64,000 nt of DNA, taken from contig CAZLPS010000013.1 of the NCBI GenBank assembly GCA_964561455.1, positions 1 through 64,000 of the forward strand, written 5' to 3'. A program made the translations under genes and the position numbers. Of this stretch, positions 33,377 through 41,980 are shown one piece after another (positions within the stretch are counted from its first letter, which is position 1; each line of letters begins with the position of its first letter). Under the pieces are notes generated by a model that saw only the letters and a list, made by a program, of their open reading frames with translations, had not been told where the DNA came from and ran no database searches. The stretch comes from JABDGR01 sp964561455 (lineage in GTDB: Bacteria; Verrucomicrobiota; Verrucomicrobiia; Opitutales; JABDGR01).

Positions 33377-34636
33377 ATGGAAGACTTGTCCCGCATGACC
33401 AAGGCAGAGTTGATGGAGCGCTTAAGAGCCAGCAGGGCGAAGGTGGACGCGCATGCGCCGGCCGACCAGCAGATGCAGGAGGCGATCAAGGAATTGCGCG
33501 ATATCAAGGCCGCGCTCGACGCCCATTCCATCGTCGCCATCACCAACGCCCGGGGCGACATTACCTACGTCAACGACAAGTTCTGCCAGATTTCGAAATA
33601 TTCCCGCGAGGAACTGTTGGGGCAGAACCATCGCATCATCAATTCCCATCACCATCCGCGGGAGTTTTTCCGCGATTTGTGGAAAACCATCGCGCAGGGC
33701 AAGGTTTGGCGCGGCGAAATCAAGAACCGCGCCAAGGACGGAACCTATTACTGGGTGGACACGACGATTTTTCCCTTTCTTAACGCCGCCGGCAAGCCGG
33801 TGCAATATGTCGCCATTCGCACGGATGTCACGGAACGCGTGGCTCACGAGGAACGACTGGCGCAAATGGCGCAGGAGCTGGTGGAAAAGAACAAAGAACT
33901 CGAAACCGTCGTTTACGTTGCGTCGCATGACCTGCGCTCGCCGCTGGTCAATGTTCACGGTTTCAGCCGCGAACTGGCCTCAGCCTATGAGCGGGTGAAG
34001 GCGAAGCTGGCCAAGTCCAAAGACAAGATGGTCAATAAAAAGGAGGTGTTGGATCTCCTGGAGCAGGACGTGCCTGAGGCGTTGTCCTTCATCCAGGCCG
34101 GGGTCGCCAAAATGGAATCGCTTCTGGCGGGCTTTCTGCGGTTCTCCCGGTTGGGGCGCGCGGCGATCACCCTCGAATCCCTGAAGATGAACGAAATGCT
34201 CAAGAGCATCGGCCAGGCGATGGAGTTCCAATTGAAGGAGGCTGGCGCGGATTTGGAAGTGGGGAATTTGCCGCCCTGCCAGGGCGATGCCACCCAGATC
34301 AACCAGGTGTTCACGAACTTGATTGATAACGCCCTCAAATACCGGGATCCCAACCGACCGTGCCACATCCGGGTTACGGGCGCCATTGAGAATGGCCGCG
34401 CCGTCTTCGAAGTGGAGGACAATGGCATCGGTATCGCCCCAGACCACCAAGCCAAGGTCTTTGAGATTTTCCACCGGTTAAATCCTGCAGACACTCCCGG
34501 CGAAGGCCTCGGCCTGGCCATCGCGCAAAAGATCCTCGAGCGGCACAACGGTAAAATTCGCGTGCAATCCAAGGCGGGGCAGGGGAGCACCTTCATTGTT
34601 ACCTTGCCTTTACCGCCTGCTTATCTTTATGAGTAA
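33377..34636 (+). CDS. PAS-domain sensor histidine kinase, cytoplasmic
   Basis: 419 residues with no membrane segment. Residues 1-45 form a short coiled coil. Residues about 45-160 are a PAS/PAC domain (IVAITNARGDITYVNDKFC, then WRGEIKNRAKDGTYYWVDTT). The H box is YVASHDLRSPLVNVHGF, followed by a longer than usual Lys-rich linker before the second helix. The ATPase domain has INQVFTNLIDNALKY, DNGIGI and GLGLAIAQKIL. The architecture matches phytochrome-associated CPH1-type kinases, which usually signal to small Rcp1-type receivers; one is encoded next with an 8-base overlap. Divergent from the cbb3 operon. Confidence 0.9.
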   Translation: MEDLSRMTKAELMERLRASRAKVDAHAPADQQMQEAIKELRDIKAALDAHSIVAITNARGDITYVNDKFCQISKYSREELLGQNHRIINSHHHPREFFRDLWKTIAQGKVWRGEIKNRAKDGTYYWVDTTIFPFLNAAGKPVQYVAIRTDVTERVAHEERLAQMAQELVEKNKELETVVYVASHDLRSPLVNVHGFSRELASAYERVKAKLAKSKDKMVNKKEVLDLLEQDVPEALSFIQAGVAKMESLLAGFLRFSRLGRAAITLESLKMNEMLKSIGQAMEFQLKEAGADLEVGNLPPCQGDATQINQVFTNLIDNALKYRDPNRPCHIRVTGAIENGRAVFEVEDNGIGIAPDHQAKVFEIFHRLNPADTPGEGLGLAIAQKILERHNGKIRVQSKAGQGSTFIVTLPLPPAYLYE

Positions 34637-35090
34637 AAGCGTGAAAGCCAAAGAAGTCGAAATCATCATTGCGGACGATGACGCCGGGCATGCCCGGTTG
34701 ATTGAAAAAAACCTCGAACGCGCGGGTCTCCATAATAAGGTGGTTCGCTTCGAAAATGGACAGGATGTCCTCGATTTTTTCTTGAGCCGGGGTAAAGGCT
34801 CCCATCGCGTTCCCCACACCCCGTACTTGCTGCTGCTCGACATTCGCATGCCCAAAGTAGATGGTATTGAGGTGCTCTCCCAGCTCAAAGCCGACAAGGA
34901 ATTGCGTAAAATCCCCGTCTGCATGCTCACCACCACGGACGATCCCCGCGAAGTTGTCCGCTGCCACCAATTGGGCTGCAACAACTACATCGTGAAGCCC
35001 GTGGATTACGACAAATTTGCCGAAGCCGTCAAACAACTCGGCCTTTTCCTCAGTCTCATTCAAATCCCGGCGGTCAACGGCGGGAAATAA
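34629..35090 (+). CDS. Stand-alone receiver-domain response regulator (Rcp1/CheY type)
   Basis: 153 residues from the ATG at 34629, which overlaps the stop of the PAS kinase (34634-34636). The receiver motifs are IIADDDAGHARLIEKNLERA, phospho-acceptor Asp in LLLLDIRMPKVDG, TTTDD and YIVKPVDYDKF. The insertion SRGKGSHRVPHTPYLL after the third helix region is typical of Rcp1-type regulators paired with PAS/phytochrome kinases. There is no output domain, so it probably shuttles phosphate to a later component, possibly the receiver-kinase encoded 15 bases downstream (inference). Confidence 0.9.
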   Translation: MSKSVKAKEVEIIIADDDAGHARLIEKNLERAGLHNKVVRFENGQDVLDFFLSRGKGSHRVPHTPYLLLLDIRMPKVDGIEVLSQLKADKELRKIPVCMLTTTDDPREVVRCHQLGCNNYIVKPVDYDKFAEAVKQLGLFLSLIQIPAVNGGK

Positions 35091-35105
35091 CGCCAACCCC
35101 CGGCC

Positions 35106-36179
35106 ATGTCCGCCCCGGCATCCGCCCCAACTTCTGCCGCCGCCCGCATCCTGATTGTGGATGATGACCGGGGCCTCGCGCATTTGTTGGATCGAGCCCT
35201 GAAGCGCGAGGGATTTGCCACGGCGGTCGCACTCTCCGGGCAGGCCGCCCTGGACTGGCTGGCGAAAAACCCGGCGGATTTGGTGCTCGTGGACTTGAAG
35301 CTGCAGGATATTTCCGGCGCGGATTTGGTCAAGCGCCTGGCCGAAACGGGCCGTTCGGTGCCCTTTATTGTCATTACCGGACAGGGCGATGAACGGGCTG
35401 CGGTTGATATGATGAAATGTGGCGCGCTGGATTACATTGTCAAGGATACCAAGTTTGTGGAATTGATCCCCACCACGGTTAACCGCGCCTTGGGCCAGAT
35501 TGCCACGGAGAAACGGTTGCAGGCCGCCTTGGCCGAACACCGCCGACTCGAACGCGAAATTCTGGAAATCAGCGACCGTGAACTCAACCGCATTGGCCGC
35601 GACCTGCACGACGGCCTTGGCCAGCAGCTCACCGCCCTGGAGCTTTACTGCGCCGGGATGGTGACGGAGCTGGAAACCCACGCCCCCAAGCTCGCCCCGG
35701 CCGGCCGGGAATTGGGCCGGCACTTGCGCGACATTGTCCGCGGCGCCCGCGCGTTGTCGCACGGGCTTTCGCCACTCCCCCTGGAAGGCAACGGCCTGGC
35801 CAACGCTTTGCTTGAACTGGCCGACAGTACCCGCCTCCTCGCCAAGATCCGGTGTGACTTTGTTTGTACACCGTCGGTCAACGTGAAGAATCCCGCCGTG
35901 GCCACCCATCTTTATCGCATTGCCCAGGAAGCGGTGAATAACGCCCTCAAGCACAGTAAGACTGGAAAAATCAATATTTCCGTCGTGCGCGCCGGCAAAG
36001 GCCTCAAAATGACCGTTGAGGATTACGGTCGCGGCTTCGCCTCGGAAACTGCGGTGACCACCGGCATGGGCTTGCGCGTCATGCAATATCGGGCCGGGTT
36101 GATTGGCGCGGAGCTTGACGTGATGGCGAAACCCGGTAAAGGCACTTGTATCGTTTGCCGCTTGTCCCAAACCCTATGA
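35106..36179 (+). CDS. Receiver domain fused to a NarX/DesK-type histidine kinase
   Basis: 357 residues. Residues about 14-130 are a receiver (LIVDDDRG, phospho-acceptor Asp in LVLVDLKLQDISG, ITGQGD, IVKDT). Residues about 145-350 are a HisKA_3-type kinase with ELNRIGRDLHDGLGQQLTAL (the His lies in LHDGLGQQL), HLYRIAQEAVNNALKHSKTG and GMGLRVMQYRAGLIGA. This class typically phosphorylates NarL/LuxR-type regulators, and one follows with a 4-base ATGA overlap. Its receiver could accept phosphate or a signal from the preceding Rcp1-type regulator, making a relay (inference). Confidence 0.92.
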   Translation: MSAPASAPTSAAARILIVDDDRGLAHLLDRALKREGFATAVALSGQAALDWLAKNPADLVLVDLKLQDISGADLVKRLAETGRSVPFIVITGQGDERAAVDMMKCGALDYIVKDTKFVELIPTTVNRALGQIATEKRLQAALAEHRRLEREILEISDRELNRIGRDLHDGLGQQLTALELYCAGMVTELETHAPKLAPAGRELGRHLRDIVRGARALSHGLSPLPLEGNGLANALLELADSTRLLAKIRCDFVCTPSVNVKNPAVATHLYRIAQEAVNNALKHSKTGKINISVVRAGKGLKMTVEDYGRGFASETAVTTGMGLRVMQYRAGLIGAELDVMAKPGKGTCIVCRLSQTL

Positions 36180-36898
36180 AAGCCAAATCCACAAAATCAG
36201 GTTCGGTCGCGCCGCCCCCGGGGCCCGCGAAAAAGAAGATTATGCTGGTGGACGATCATCCCATGTTGCGCGCCGGCCTTGCGGCGCTGATTGACAAGCA
36301 GGCGGACTTGGTGGTCTGCTGCGAAGCCGAAGATCCTGGCAAGGCGCTGCAGGCCATTGATGCAACCAAGCCCGATTTGATTGTGACGGACCTGACCATG
36401 CCGGGCCGCGGTGGCTTGGAATTGATAAAAGATTTGAAGGCCATGCATCCCGCCCTCCCCGTGCTCGTCGTCTCCATGCACGACGAAATGCTCTACGCCG
36501 AGCGCGCCCTGCGCGCCGGCGCCCGTGGCTATTTGATGAAGGAGGCCGGCGGCGAAAAATTCCTCGTCGCCATCCGGCACATCTTGGGTGGGCAGGTTTA
36601 TGTCAGTGAGCGCATGTCGGCCCAGTTGTTCGAAGCCATGACGAGCCGCAAACCTCGTGGCTCCACTTCCCCCATTGAAAAACTCAGCGACCGCGAGTTC
36701 GAGGTCTTTCAACTCATCGGCCAGGGCAAGAATACGCGTGACATCGCCCTCCACCTCCACCTCAGCCCGAAAACCGTGGACGTGCACCGGGCCAATATCA
36801 AAATAAAACTTGGCATCCCCGATGCCACCGCTCTCGTCAGCCATGCCGTCCGCTGGGTGGAAACCCAAAATCCCACCAGCATTCAATCGTCGAAGTGA
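36176..36898 (+). CDS. NarL/LuxR-family response regulator
   Basis: 240 residues from the ATG at 36176, overlapping the stop of the receiver-kinase (ATGA). The receiver has MLVDDHPMLRAGLAALI, phospho-acceptor Asp in LIVTDLTMPGRGG, VVSMHDEML and YLMKEAGGEKFL. The LuxR-type DNA-binding domain is LSDREFEVFQLIGQGKNTRD, then IALHLHLSPKTVDVHRANIK. It is the likely output of the four-gene signalling cluster. Targets unknown; the adjacent nitroreductase and the divergent cbb3 operon are reasonable candidates. Confidence 0.93.
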   Translation: MKAKSTKSGSVAPPPGPAKKKIMLVDDHPMLRAGLAALIDKQADLVVCCEAEDPGKALQAIDATKPDLIVTDLTMPGRGGLELIKDLKAMHPALPVLVVSMHDEMLYAERALRAGARGYLMKEAGGEKFLVAIRHILGGQVYVSERMSAQLFEAMTSRKPRGSTSPIEKLSDREFEVFQLIGQGKNTRDIALHLHLSPKTVDVHRANIKIKLGIPDATALVSHAVRWVETQNPTSIQSSK

Positions 36899-36956
36899 AG
36901 CCGCCGGAAGGCGGAATAGCAAGTCGCCGGAGCGGCGTCCAACCCGGGAGAAAATC

Positions 36957-37571
36957 ATGCCAGAAACGAATAAAGCGCCGGCTGTTACTTCAGTTGCCAT
37001 GACCGTTCTGGACGCGATACATGAACGGAATTCCGTGCGGTCCTACCGTCCCACTCCGGTGGTGCCCGAAATCGTCAGAACCCTGCTGGAAGCTGCGGTC
37101 CACGCGCCGACCGCCGTGCATGAAGAACCCTGGGCGTTCGCCGTCATCCAGGACCGCGCGATGCTTCGGCGCCTGTCCGACAGAGCCAGGGAATTGCTGC
37201 CCAACCTGGAACGCGCCGTTCATCTCCCCGGCGAACCGGCCCACCATTTTACTCCCCCGGACAACGTGTTTTACGACGCGGGTACTTTGATTGTCATCTA
37301 TGGCAAGCCCCTGGGGGCGTTTGTGGTCGCCGATTGCTGGCTGGCCGCGGAGAATTTGATGCTCACGGCTCGGGCGCAGGGCTTGGGCACCTGCGTCGTC
37401 GGCTTGGCTGTGGCCGCGCTCAACACCCCCGAATGGAAATTGGAGCTTAAGGTCCCTCCGGCAATGACGGCCTATGCGCCAATTATCGTCGGTGTGCCCG
37501 CCGGCGAGACGCCGCCAACCGGGCGCAAGCAGCCTGAAGTGCTGTTGTGGAAGACGCCGGAGCAGGCATAA
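36957..37571 (+). CDS. Nitroreductase-family protein
   Basis: 204 residues from the ATG at 36957, 58 bases after the LuxR-type regulator. The N-terminal VLDAIHERNSVRSYRPTPV and EAAVHAPTAVHEEPWAFAVI segments are the FMN-binding motifs of the nitroreductase fold. AENLMLTARAQGLGTCVVGL is the conserved helix and loop, and APIIVGVPAGETP is the typical C-terminal strand. NAD(P)H- and FMN-dependent reduction is expected, with substrate unknown. It may belong to the transcription unit of the signalling cluster. Confidence 0.9.
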   Translation: MPETNKAPAVTSVAMTVLDAIHERNSVRSYRPTPVVPEIVRTLLEAAVHAPTAVHEEPWAFAVIQDRAMLRRLSDRARELLPNLERAVHLPGEPAHHFTPPDNVFYDAGTLIVIYGKPLGAFVVADCWLAAENLMLTARAQGLGTCVVGLAVAALNTPEWKLELKVPPAMTAYAPIIVGVPAGETPPTGRKQPEVLLWKTPEQA

Positions 37572-37771
37572 CCGATGGATCGAGGCCAGGGCTCACCATC
37601 GTAACGGGGTGTTTGGACTGATTCGAGGAGCGATTGGGCTTGGGGAGATAGCACCAAGCACCAAGTCACCAAGAATCAAAGCACTTCTCGTCCCCATAAG
37701 CAAATTCCCTAGCCAGTTTCAGCCGGGCTCCCAATTTACGATTTGCGAAATTATGTTAATATGAGCGCAAG
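37572..37771. other. Intergenic region with Ser/Thr-rich-looking short repeats and a dispersed repeat
   Basis: No gene is seen. At about 37650-37680 a short-period repeat reads AGCACCAAGCACCAAGTCACC, related to modules beside the composite elements at the window's two ends. A dispersed repeat follows at 37703-37740. Confidence 0.4.
37703..37740 (+). repeat. Dispersed repeat, copy 2 of an inverted pair
   Basis: AATTCCCTAGCCAG... ending GCCGGGCTCCCAATTTACG aligns to the reverse complement of 33267-33302, roughly 30 of 36 aligned bases. It ends about 31 bases before the gene at 37772. Confidence 0.45.
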
Positions 37772-38281
37772 ATGCACAACATCCCCAATATCCCCGTTGA
37801 TTGGACTCCGTATCTCGAAAGGGCGAACAGGCCGTTCCCACTTTCCATTGTCATCATCTATAATGACATGCACGCCGCCGTCCGCGCCGCCCATATGCTT
37901 GAGCGCCTCGGGCGTAAATTTCGCGGCAAGATGGAGCCCCGCCTCCAGCCCATTCAACTCGAACAGTTGCACGACCCCGGCTGCTACGACCACGCGCTCA
38001 AAAACGCCGCGTCGGCGGACATGATCATTGTCTCCATCAGCGGTTCCGGCGGCTTGCCCGCCGCCCTGAAGCAATGGGTGCAGGATTGCACGGCGCAAAA
38101 GCGCGAAGGCGACGCCGCCGTCGTGGCCCTCCTCGGTTCCACCGAACAGGTGGACGCCCCGGATTCCGCCCGCCTCCAGTATCTCAGGAACGCCGCCCGG
38201 GCCTCCGGCCTCGATTTCTTTGCGCCGCGCACCGCGGAAAATGCTGACGCTGTCTTCAATTCCTTCGCCATGGCGGGTTGA
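37772..38281 (+). CDS. Hypothetical protein, possible Rossmann-like fold
   Basis: 169 residues with no signal peptide or membrane segment. The pattern of hydrophobic strands and helices (PLSIVIIYNDMHAAVRAAHM, then ADMIIVSISGSGGLPAALKQW, then AAVVALLGSTEQVDAPDS) suggests an alpha/beta sandwich similar in outline to receiver or flavodoxin-like folds, but the acidic pocket and Lys of receivers are not evident. I do not recognise the family. The downstream gene on the same strand is about 130 bases away. Confidence 0.65.
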   Translation: MHNIPNIPVDWTPYLERANRPFPLSIVIIYNDMHAAVRAAHMLERLGRKFRGKMEPRLQPIQLEQLHDPGCYDHALKNAASADMIIVSISGSGGLPAALKQWVQDCTAQKREGDAAVVALLGSTEQVDAPDSARLQYLRNAARASGLDFFAPRTAENADAVFNSFAMAG

Positions 38282-38409
38282 GGAGTTTGCCTCAATTGAT
38301 TTTCGAATGTCTATGCGATATTTTGCTGAAAATTTCACCATCCAGCCGCCGGTGCCCGGTGCTTGATTGTCGGCCAGTCCCATTACCCCCAACCAGAAAG
38401 GTACCCCCC

Positions 38410-38820
38410 ATGAATGCTGAATTGCTTAATCCCCCATCGCCGGCCATTGAACAGTCCGTCCGGCGCCCGTGTCCCCGCAAGACCGTGGCCCCCATTCCTG
38501 TGCCGCCACCTGCTGTTCCCGAGTCCGGAACCCCGGGTGTCAGCAGCACTGTTTCAGACCAAACCAGAACCATCGTTGCCCGGGTGAATGTAGGGTGGGG
38601 CAACTCCGTTTACCTTCGCGGCAAGGGCGGCGCCTTGAACTGGGATGTTGGCATTCCCATGTATTGCGCTGGCGATGATCGCTGGGTTTGGTGCTGTCAT
38701 GCCGATCAGGCGCCCACGCAGTTCAAATTTCTCCGCAATGACCAGGATTGGTCGCTGGGCGAAAATGAAATTATGTCCGGGGCCGACATCGTGGTGTGCA
38801 GTCCGAAGTTTTCCGGATGA
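38410..38820 (+). CDS. Small protein with a carbohydrate-binding-like (CBM20/E-set) domain
   Basis: 136 residues from the ATG at 38410. Residues 1-50 are a Pro-rich low-complexity segment. Residues about 55-136 read VNVGWGNSVYLRGKGGALNW, then DDRWVWCCHA, FKFLRNDQDWSLGENE and CSPKF. That pattern (GWGNxLYLRGxG, W, FKFLxND, W, GEN) matches the starch-binding-like beta-sandwich domain of small Verrucomicrobia and Planctomycetes proteins as I recall it. No signal peptide is seen. It may bind a glucan or regulate glycogen metabolism (inference). Confidence 0.65.
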   Translation: MNAELLNPPSPAIEQSVRRPCPRKTVAPIPVPPPAVPESGTPGVSSTVSDQTRTIVARVNVGWGNSVYLRGKGGALNWDVGIPMYCAGDDRWVWCCHADQAPTQFKFLRNDQDWSLGENEIMSGADIVVCSPKFSG

Positions 38821-38854
38821 GTTCGGCTGCCACACCCGTTCGAAATCAATCCCC

Positions 38855-39445
38855 TCACTTTCCCATCAACACCATGGGGCCCTCGGCCTTCGGCACTCCA
38901 CCGGCCTTTTCGACGCTAAGCGCAAACGCCGCCGGTGACGCGACCGGTTGATCGGGTTTGAACAGTGCGACGGTCGTGTCGCCATTGTTCAACGTCACCG
39001 TGCCGCCGTTGATGGGGTTCACATACTTCGGGTCAGTGATCCATAATTGATAGACATTTCCCCTCTCGGGCTTGGGCACGTTCGCCAGCTGGATGATGCC
39101 TTGTTGCATTTCGCCGTCCCACACCACCACGACCACCGCGCGCGCATAGGTTGAATCCTGCGCGGCCAGCGTCACGATCCTCACCCGCGCCAGCGAATCG
39201 CGTTTTTCCAGTTCGGCGATTTGCGCCTTTTGCGTGGACGTTTGCTGCTGCAGCGTGAACATAACCTTCGTCATCGCAGCCAATTCCGAGCGCAAGGCCA
39301 GGTTGTCGGCCGTTTGTTGGAGCGTGGCGTGGCGCGCGTTCATGTCGTCAACGCCGATTTGCGCAAATGCGAGCACCAGCACGGCCGCCGCGGCTGCAAG
39401 CCAGAGATACCGGCGCGGAAACCAAGTCTCGCTTTTGGGGTTCAT
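38855..39445 (-). CDS. Anti-sigma-K (RskA) C-terminal-domain membrane protein
   Basis: 196 residues. A membrane segment (YLWLAAAAAVLVLAFAQIG), a coiled coil (about residues 35-85), then the RskA-type extracytoplasmic domain with GNVYQLWITDPK, TVALFKPDQP, FALSVEKAGGVP and GPMVLMG. Canonical RskA has a cytoplasmic zinc-binding or anti-sigma domain before the membrane segment and a partner ECF sigma gene next door; both are missing here. It is therefore either an orphan sensor remnant or an independent envelope protein. Convergent with the CBM-like gene. Confidence 0.75.
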   Translation of the reverse strand: MNPKSETWFPRRYLWLAAAAAVLVLAFAQIGVDDMNARHATLQQTADNLALRSELAAMTKVMFTLQQQTSTQKAQIAELEKRDSLARVRIVTLAAQDSTYARAVVVVVWDGEMQQGIIQLANVPKPERGNVYQLWITDPKYVNPINGGTVTLNNGDTTVALFKPDQPVASPAAFALSVEKAGGVPKAEGPMVLMGK

Positions 39446-39610
39446 GAATCCGTGGGTGGGAGCGGGAGCAAGATGCGCGAAGCTTAACTTCCACGCGCGC
39501 CTTCAAAGGTAAACGATAGGGTGCGGAAACTCTTCAAGGCAAGCATCGAACGCCAGCACTAAGCCGCACGATACCGTTGCTCCCAATACTTCTGCCTTCT
39601 GGCTTCCTGC

Positions 39611-41152
39611 TCATTTCTGCTCCACCGACAGGCCCTCCACCCCCTGCACCACCGCCCCCGGGCATCGTTCCAGCCGGATCACCGGCACTCCCGCCACCAC
39701 CGCGCGCGTGGACAAATGTTCCAGCCGCAGCTTCGTCGAATCGCTGATTTGGAAACTTGCCTCCTTCTCCGGGGTCATCTCGACCTGGCTCAACTCCATG
39801 CCGGTGGTATATTGTGCGCGCAATCCACCGGCGCCTGACGCCGAAATTTCACTGAGCCGGAGCCCCTCGATGGGTTTCTCCGGCAGGCCCGCGATATCAA
39901 TCGTGATGGGCGGCCCGGGCTGGTTACCGCTGATGCTCACGGGATTCCAGCCGAAGTCAAACGCCCCGCGCGCATGGGCGATGATCACCCGGCTGATGGC
40001 AATATTCCGCAACACGGGGGTGCGCACGGACACCGGCTCCGGACCCGGCGGGGATTCGCCCTGCATGGTGTAATATTCAGAAATGCTGATGGCCCGGCCC
40101 ACGTCGTCAAACACCAGGTTGTCCATTAGAATATTTTCCACCGTGCCGCCCCGGCCGCGCTCGCTCTTGATGTTGATCCCGGCCTGCGTGCCCTGGCAGA
40201 CGACGTTGCTCACCACCACGTTCCGGATGCCGCCCGCGGTTTCACTCCCCATCACAATTCCGCCCGAGCCCCGGTGAATGAGGCACTGGGTAATCGCGAC
40301 ATTTTCCGTGGGCCGGTTTACGCGCAACCCGTCGGCGTCCTTGCCCGCCTTGAGCGTGATGGCGTCATCGCCGTTGTCGAAGTACGAATCGGCAATCCGC
40401 ACGTCGCGGCTCGAATCAACGTACACGCCGCCGGTGAATGCGCCGGGGAATGTTTCGAGTGTCACCCCGCGCACCGCCACGTTTTGCGAATAGAGCAAAT
40501 GGATGGACCAAAATGGCGACCCGACCAGGTGAATTCCCTCGATGACCACATTCTTGCACTCTTCGAATCGGATGAAATCCGGCCGCAGATGCAGCGCGGC
40601 CTTGAGGTATTCCTCGTCCGGCTGCGGCGTCTTTTTTTGCAACAACGCCAGCAACTCGTTCCATTCCGGCCCAAACGCCGAGCCCGCTCCCGTCGCGGTC
40701 TTCGGCTGCGGTGCGCCAAACAGTTGCACCCAGGCCGCATTGTCGGTTGTTATTTCGCCCCGCCCGGTCAGCGTGACATTTTCCAAGTTGGTTCCGCCAA
40801 TCAACGGCACCGGCGCGAGGCATTCAATCCCCTGCACGCGTCCCCTGGCATACGGCAGTTTCCCCGCCGGAAACTCCAGCACCGCGCCGGTTTCGAGGTT
40901 GAAAACGAGATTGCTCACCAACTCAATCGGCCCACAAATATATTTCCCGGCGGGAACAACCACCGTGCCGCCACCGGCGGCCTTGGCGGCCTGAATCGCC
41001 GCCCGAATGGCGTCAGTCGCTGGCGCCGAACCGTCGTTGTGCGCGCCGTAATCCAACACATTGAACACCGTTCCCGCGCCCCACGCGTGGCCCGTGGCCA
41101 GCATTATCAATCCTGACGAAAGCAACCAAGGGCGCAGCATGGGGCGGAGCAT
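39611..41152 (-). CDS. Exported glycoside hydrolase family 28 (polygalacturonase-like)
   Basis: 513 residues with a signal peptide (LLSSGLIMLATGHAWGA). It begins with the pectate-lyase-type superhelix motif FNVLDYGAHNDGSAPATDAI and GGGTVVVPAGKY. GH28 landmarks follow: NGDDAITLKAG (the paired catalytic Asp), RGSGGIVMGSETAGGI (in the GHG position) and INIKSERGRGG (the RIK position, here NIKS). Parallel beta-helix repeats cover the middle. It probably hydrolyses pectin or a related uronic polymer outside the cytoplasm. The HG-to-SG change in the GHG motif should be checked against bacterial homologues. Confidence 0.88.
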   Translation of the reverse strand: MLRPMLRPWLLSSGLIMLATGHAWGAGTVFNVLDYGAHNDGSAPATDAIRAAIQAAKAAGGGTVVVPAGKYICGPIELVSNLVFNLETGAVLEFPAGKLPYARGRVQGIECLAPVPLIGGTNLENVTLTGRGEITTDNAAWVQLFGAPQPKTATGAGSAFGPEWNELLALLQKKTPQPDEEYLKAALHLRPDFIRFEECKNVVIEGIHLVGSPFWSIHLLYSQNVAVRGVTLETFPGAFTGGVYVDSSRDVRIADSYFDNGDDAITLKAGKDADGLRVNRPTENVAITQCLIHRGSGGIVMGSETAGGIRNVVVSNVVCQGTQAGINIKSERGRGGTVENILMDNLVFDDVGRAISISEYYTMQGESPPGPEPVSVRTPVLRNIAISRVIIAHARGAFDFGWNPVSISGNQPGPPITIDIAGLPEKPIEGLRLSEISASGAGGLRAQYTTGMELSQVEMTPEKEASFQISDSTKLRLEHLSTRAVVAGVPVIRLERCPGAVVQGVEGLSVEQK

Positions 41153-41349
41153 GGTGGAAACGGTAACGAATTAGTTCACGGGTTTCTAGTTTTTAGTTTC
41201 CCAGGCAGGCAACTTGCGCCAGGGCGCAAATGGCCCAAAGTTCTTCCGCCTTGGCAGGTCTGGGTCGCTGGGCCTTGGTGCGACAGGCACCAAGCATTGG
41301 AAACTGGAAACGCGAAACATTTCGCCATCCGTCTCCCGCCTCGCTGCTC

Positions 41350-41772
41350 CTAATTTCCCGCTCCCGGCTTCTTCTGAAAGACCGACAAAAAATATTTCGG
41401 CTTTCCCTTGGTCGCAAACGCCGCGGGGTAGCCGTCGCCATCCAGATTGTAGCAGATGGTCAACTCGTCGCCATTCAATTGGTAAATCGCCATATAATGT
41501 TTTCCGGCGTTGACCCCGTCCTTCCCGTAAATGTCCATTTTCCCGTCCCCCACGGTAAAAACGCCCTTGTCCACGCTCTCCGCCACGGTGGTGTAAGCGC
41601 CATCCACCAATGTCAGGCTGGAATTCTTAAACGCCGCCGCCGGTAGTGTCGCTCCGCCCAGTTCCTGCCTTGCGGGAATCCATATTCCGTTCAACGCGGA
41701 AAGCTTCTCGCCGGGTTGGATGGCACAACCCGCCGTCAGGCAAAGGAGCAAAATGGCCGCCAGGGAGCGCAT
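41350..41772 (-). CDS. TIGR03067-type lipoprotein
   Basis: 140 residues with a lipoprotein signal (LAAILLLCLTAGCA). The mature part fits the pattern of TIGR03067 proteins common in Planctomycetes and Verrucomicrobia: LNGIWIPARQELGGATLP, then KMDIYGKDG, then YMAIYQLNGDELTICYN and a C-terminal FLSVFQKK. Function is unknown; the fold is probably an eight-stranded lipocalin-like barrel (inference). Confidence 0.8.
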   Translation of the reverse strand: MRSLAAILLLCLTAGCAIQPGEKLSALNGIWIPARQELGGATLPAAAFKNSSLTLVDGAYTTVAESVDKGVFTVGDGKMDIYGKDGVNAGKHYMAIYQLNGDELTICYNLDGDGYPAAFATKGKPKYFLSVFQKKPGAGN

Positions 41773-41980
41773 GAGTTGGACTCAGGGGACAAAAAATCTT
41801 CCCCATTGGCAATGGCTATTTCTTGGGGTGAGTCGGCGGATGGTTTCGAGTTAAAGGTTGCGGGTTTTGCCTCCGCTACTTGGGCCTGACGAATCGTCCA
41901 ACTAAAACTTGCCATGAAACAGCCAGGCTCCTACGGTTGTTTCGGCCGGGCCTTCTGGCGGTTTTTTAAGCCCTTCCTCC

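Noticed and set aside
34599..36170. Long minus-strand open frame (523 codons)
   Set aside because: It is antisense to the receiver and receiver-kinase genes, which carry clear motifs.
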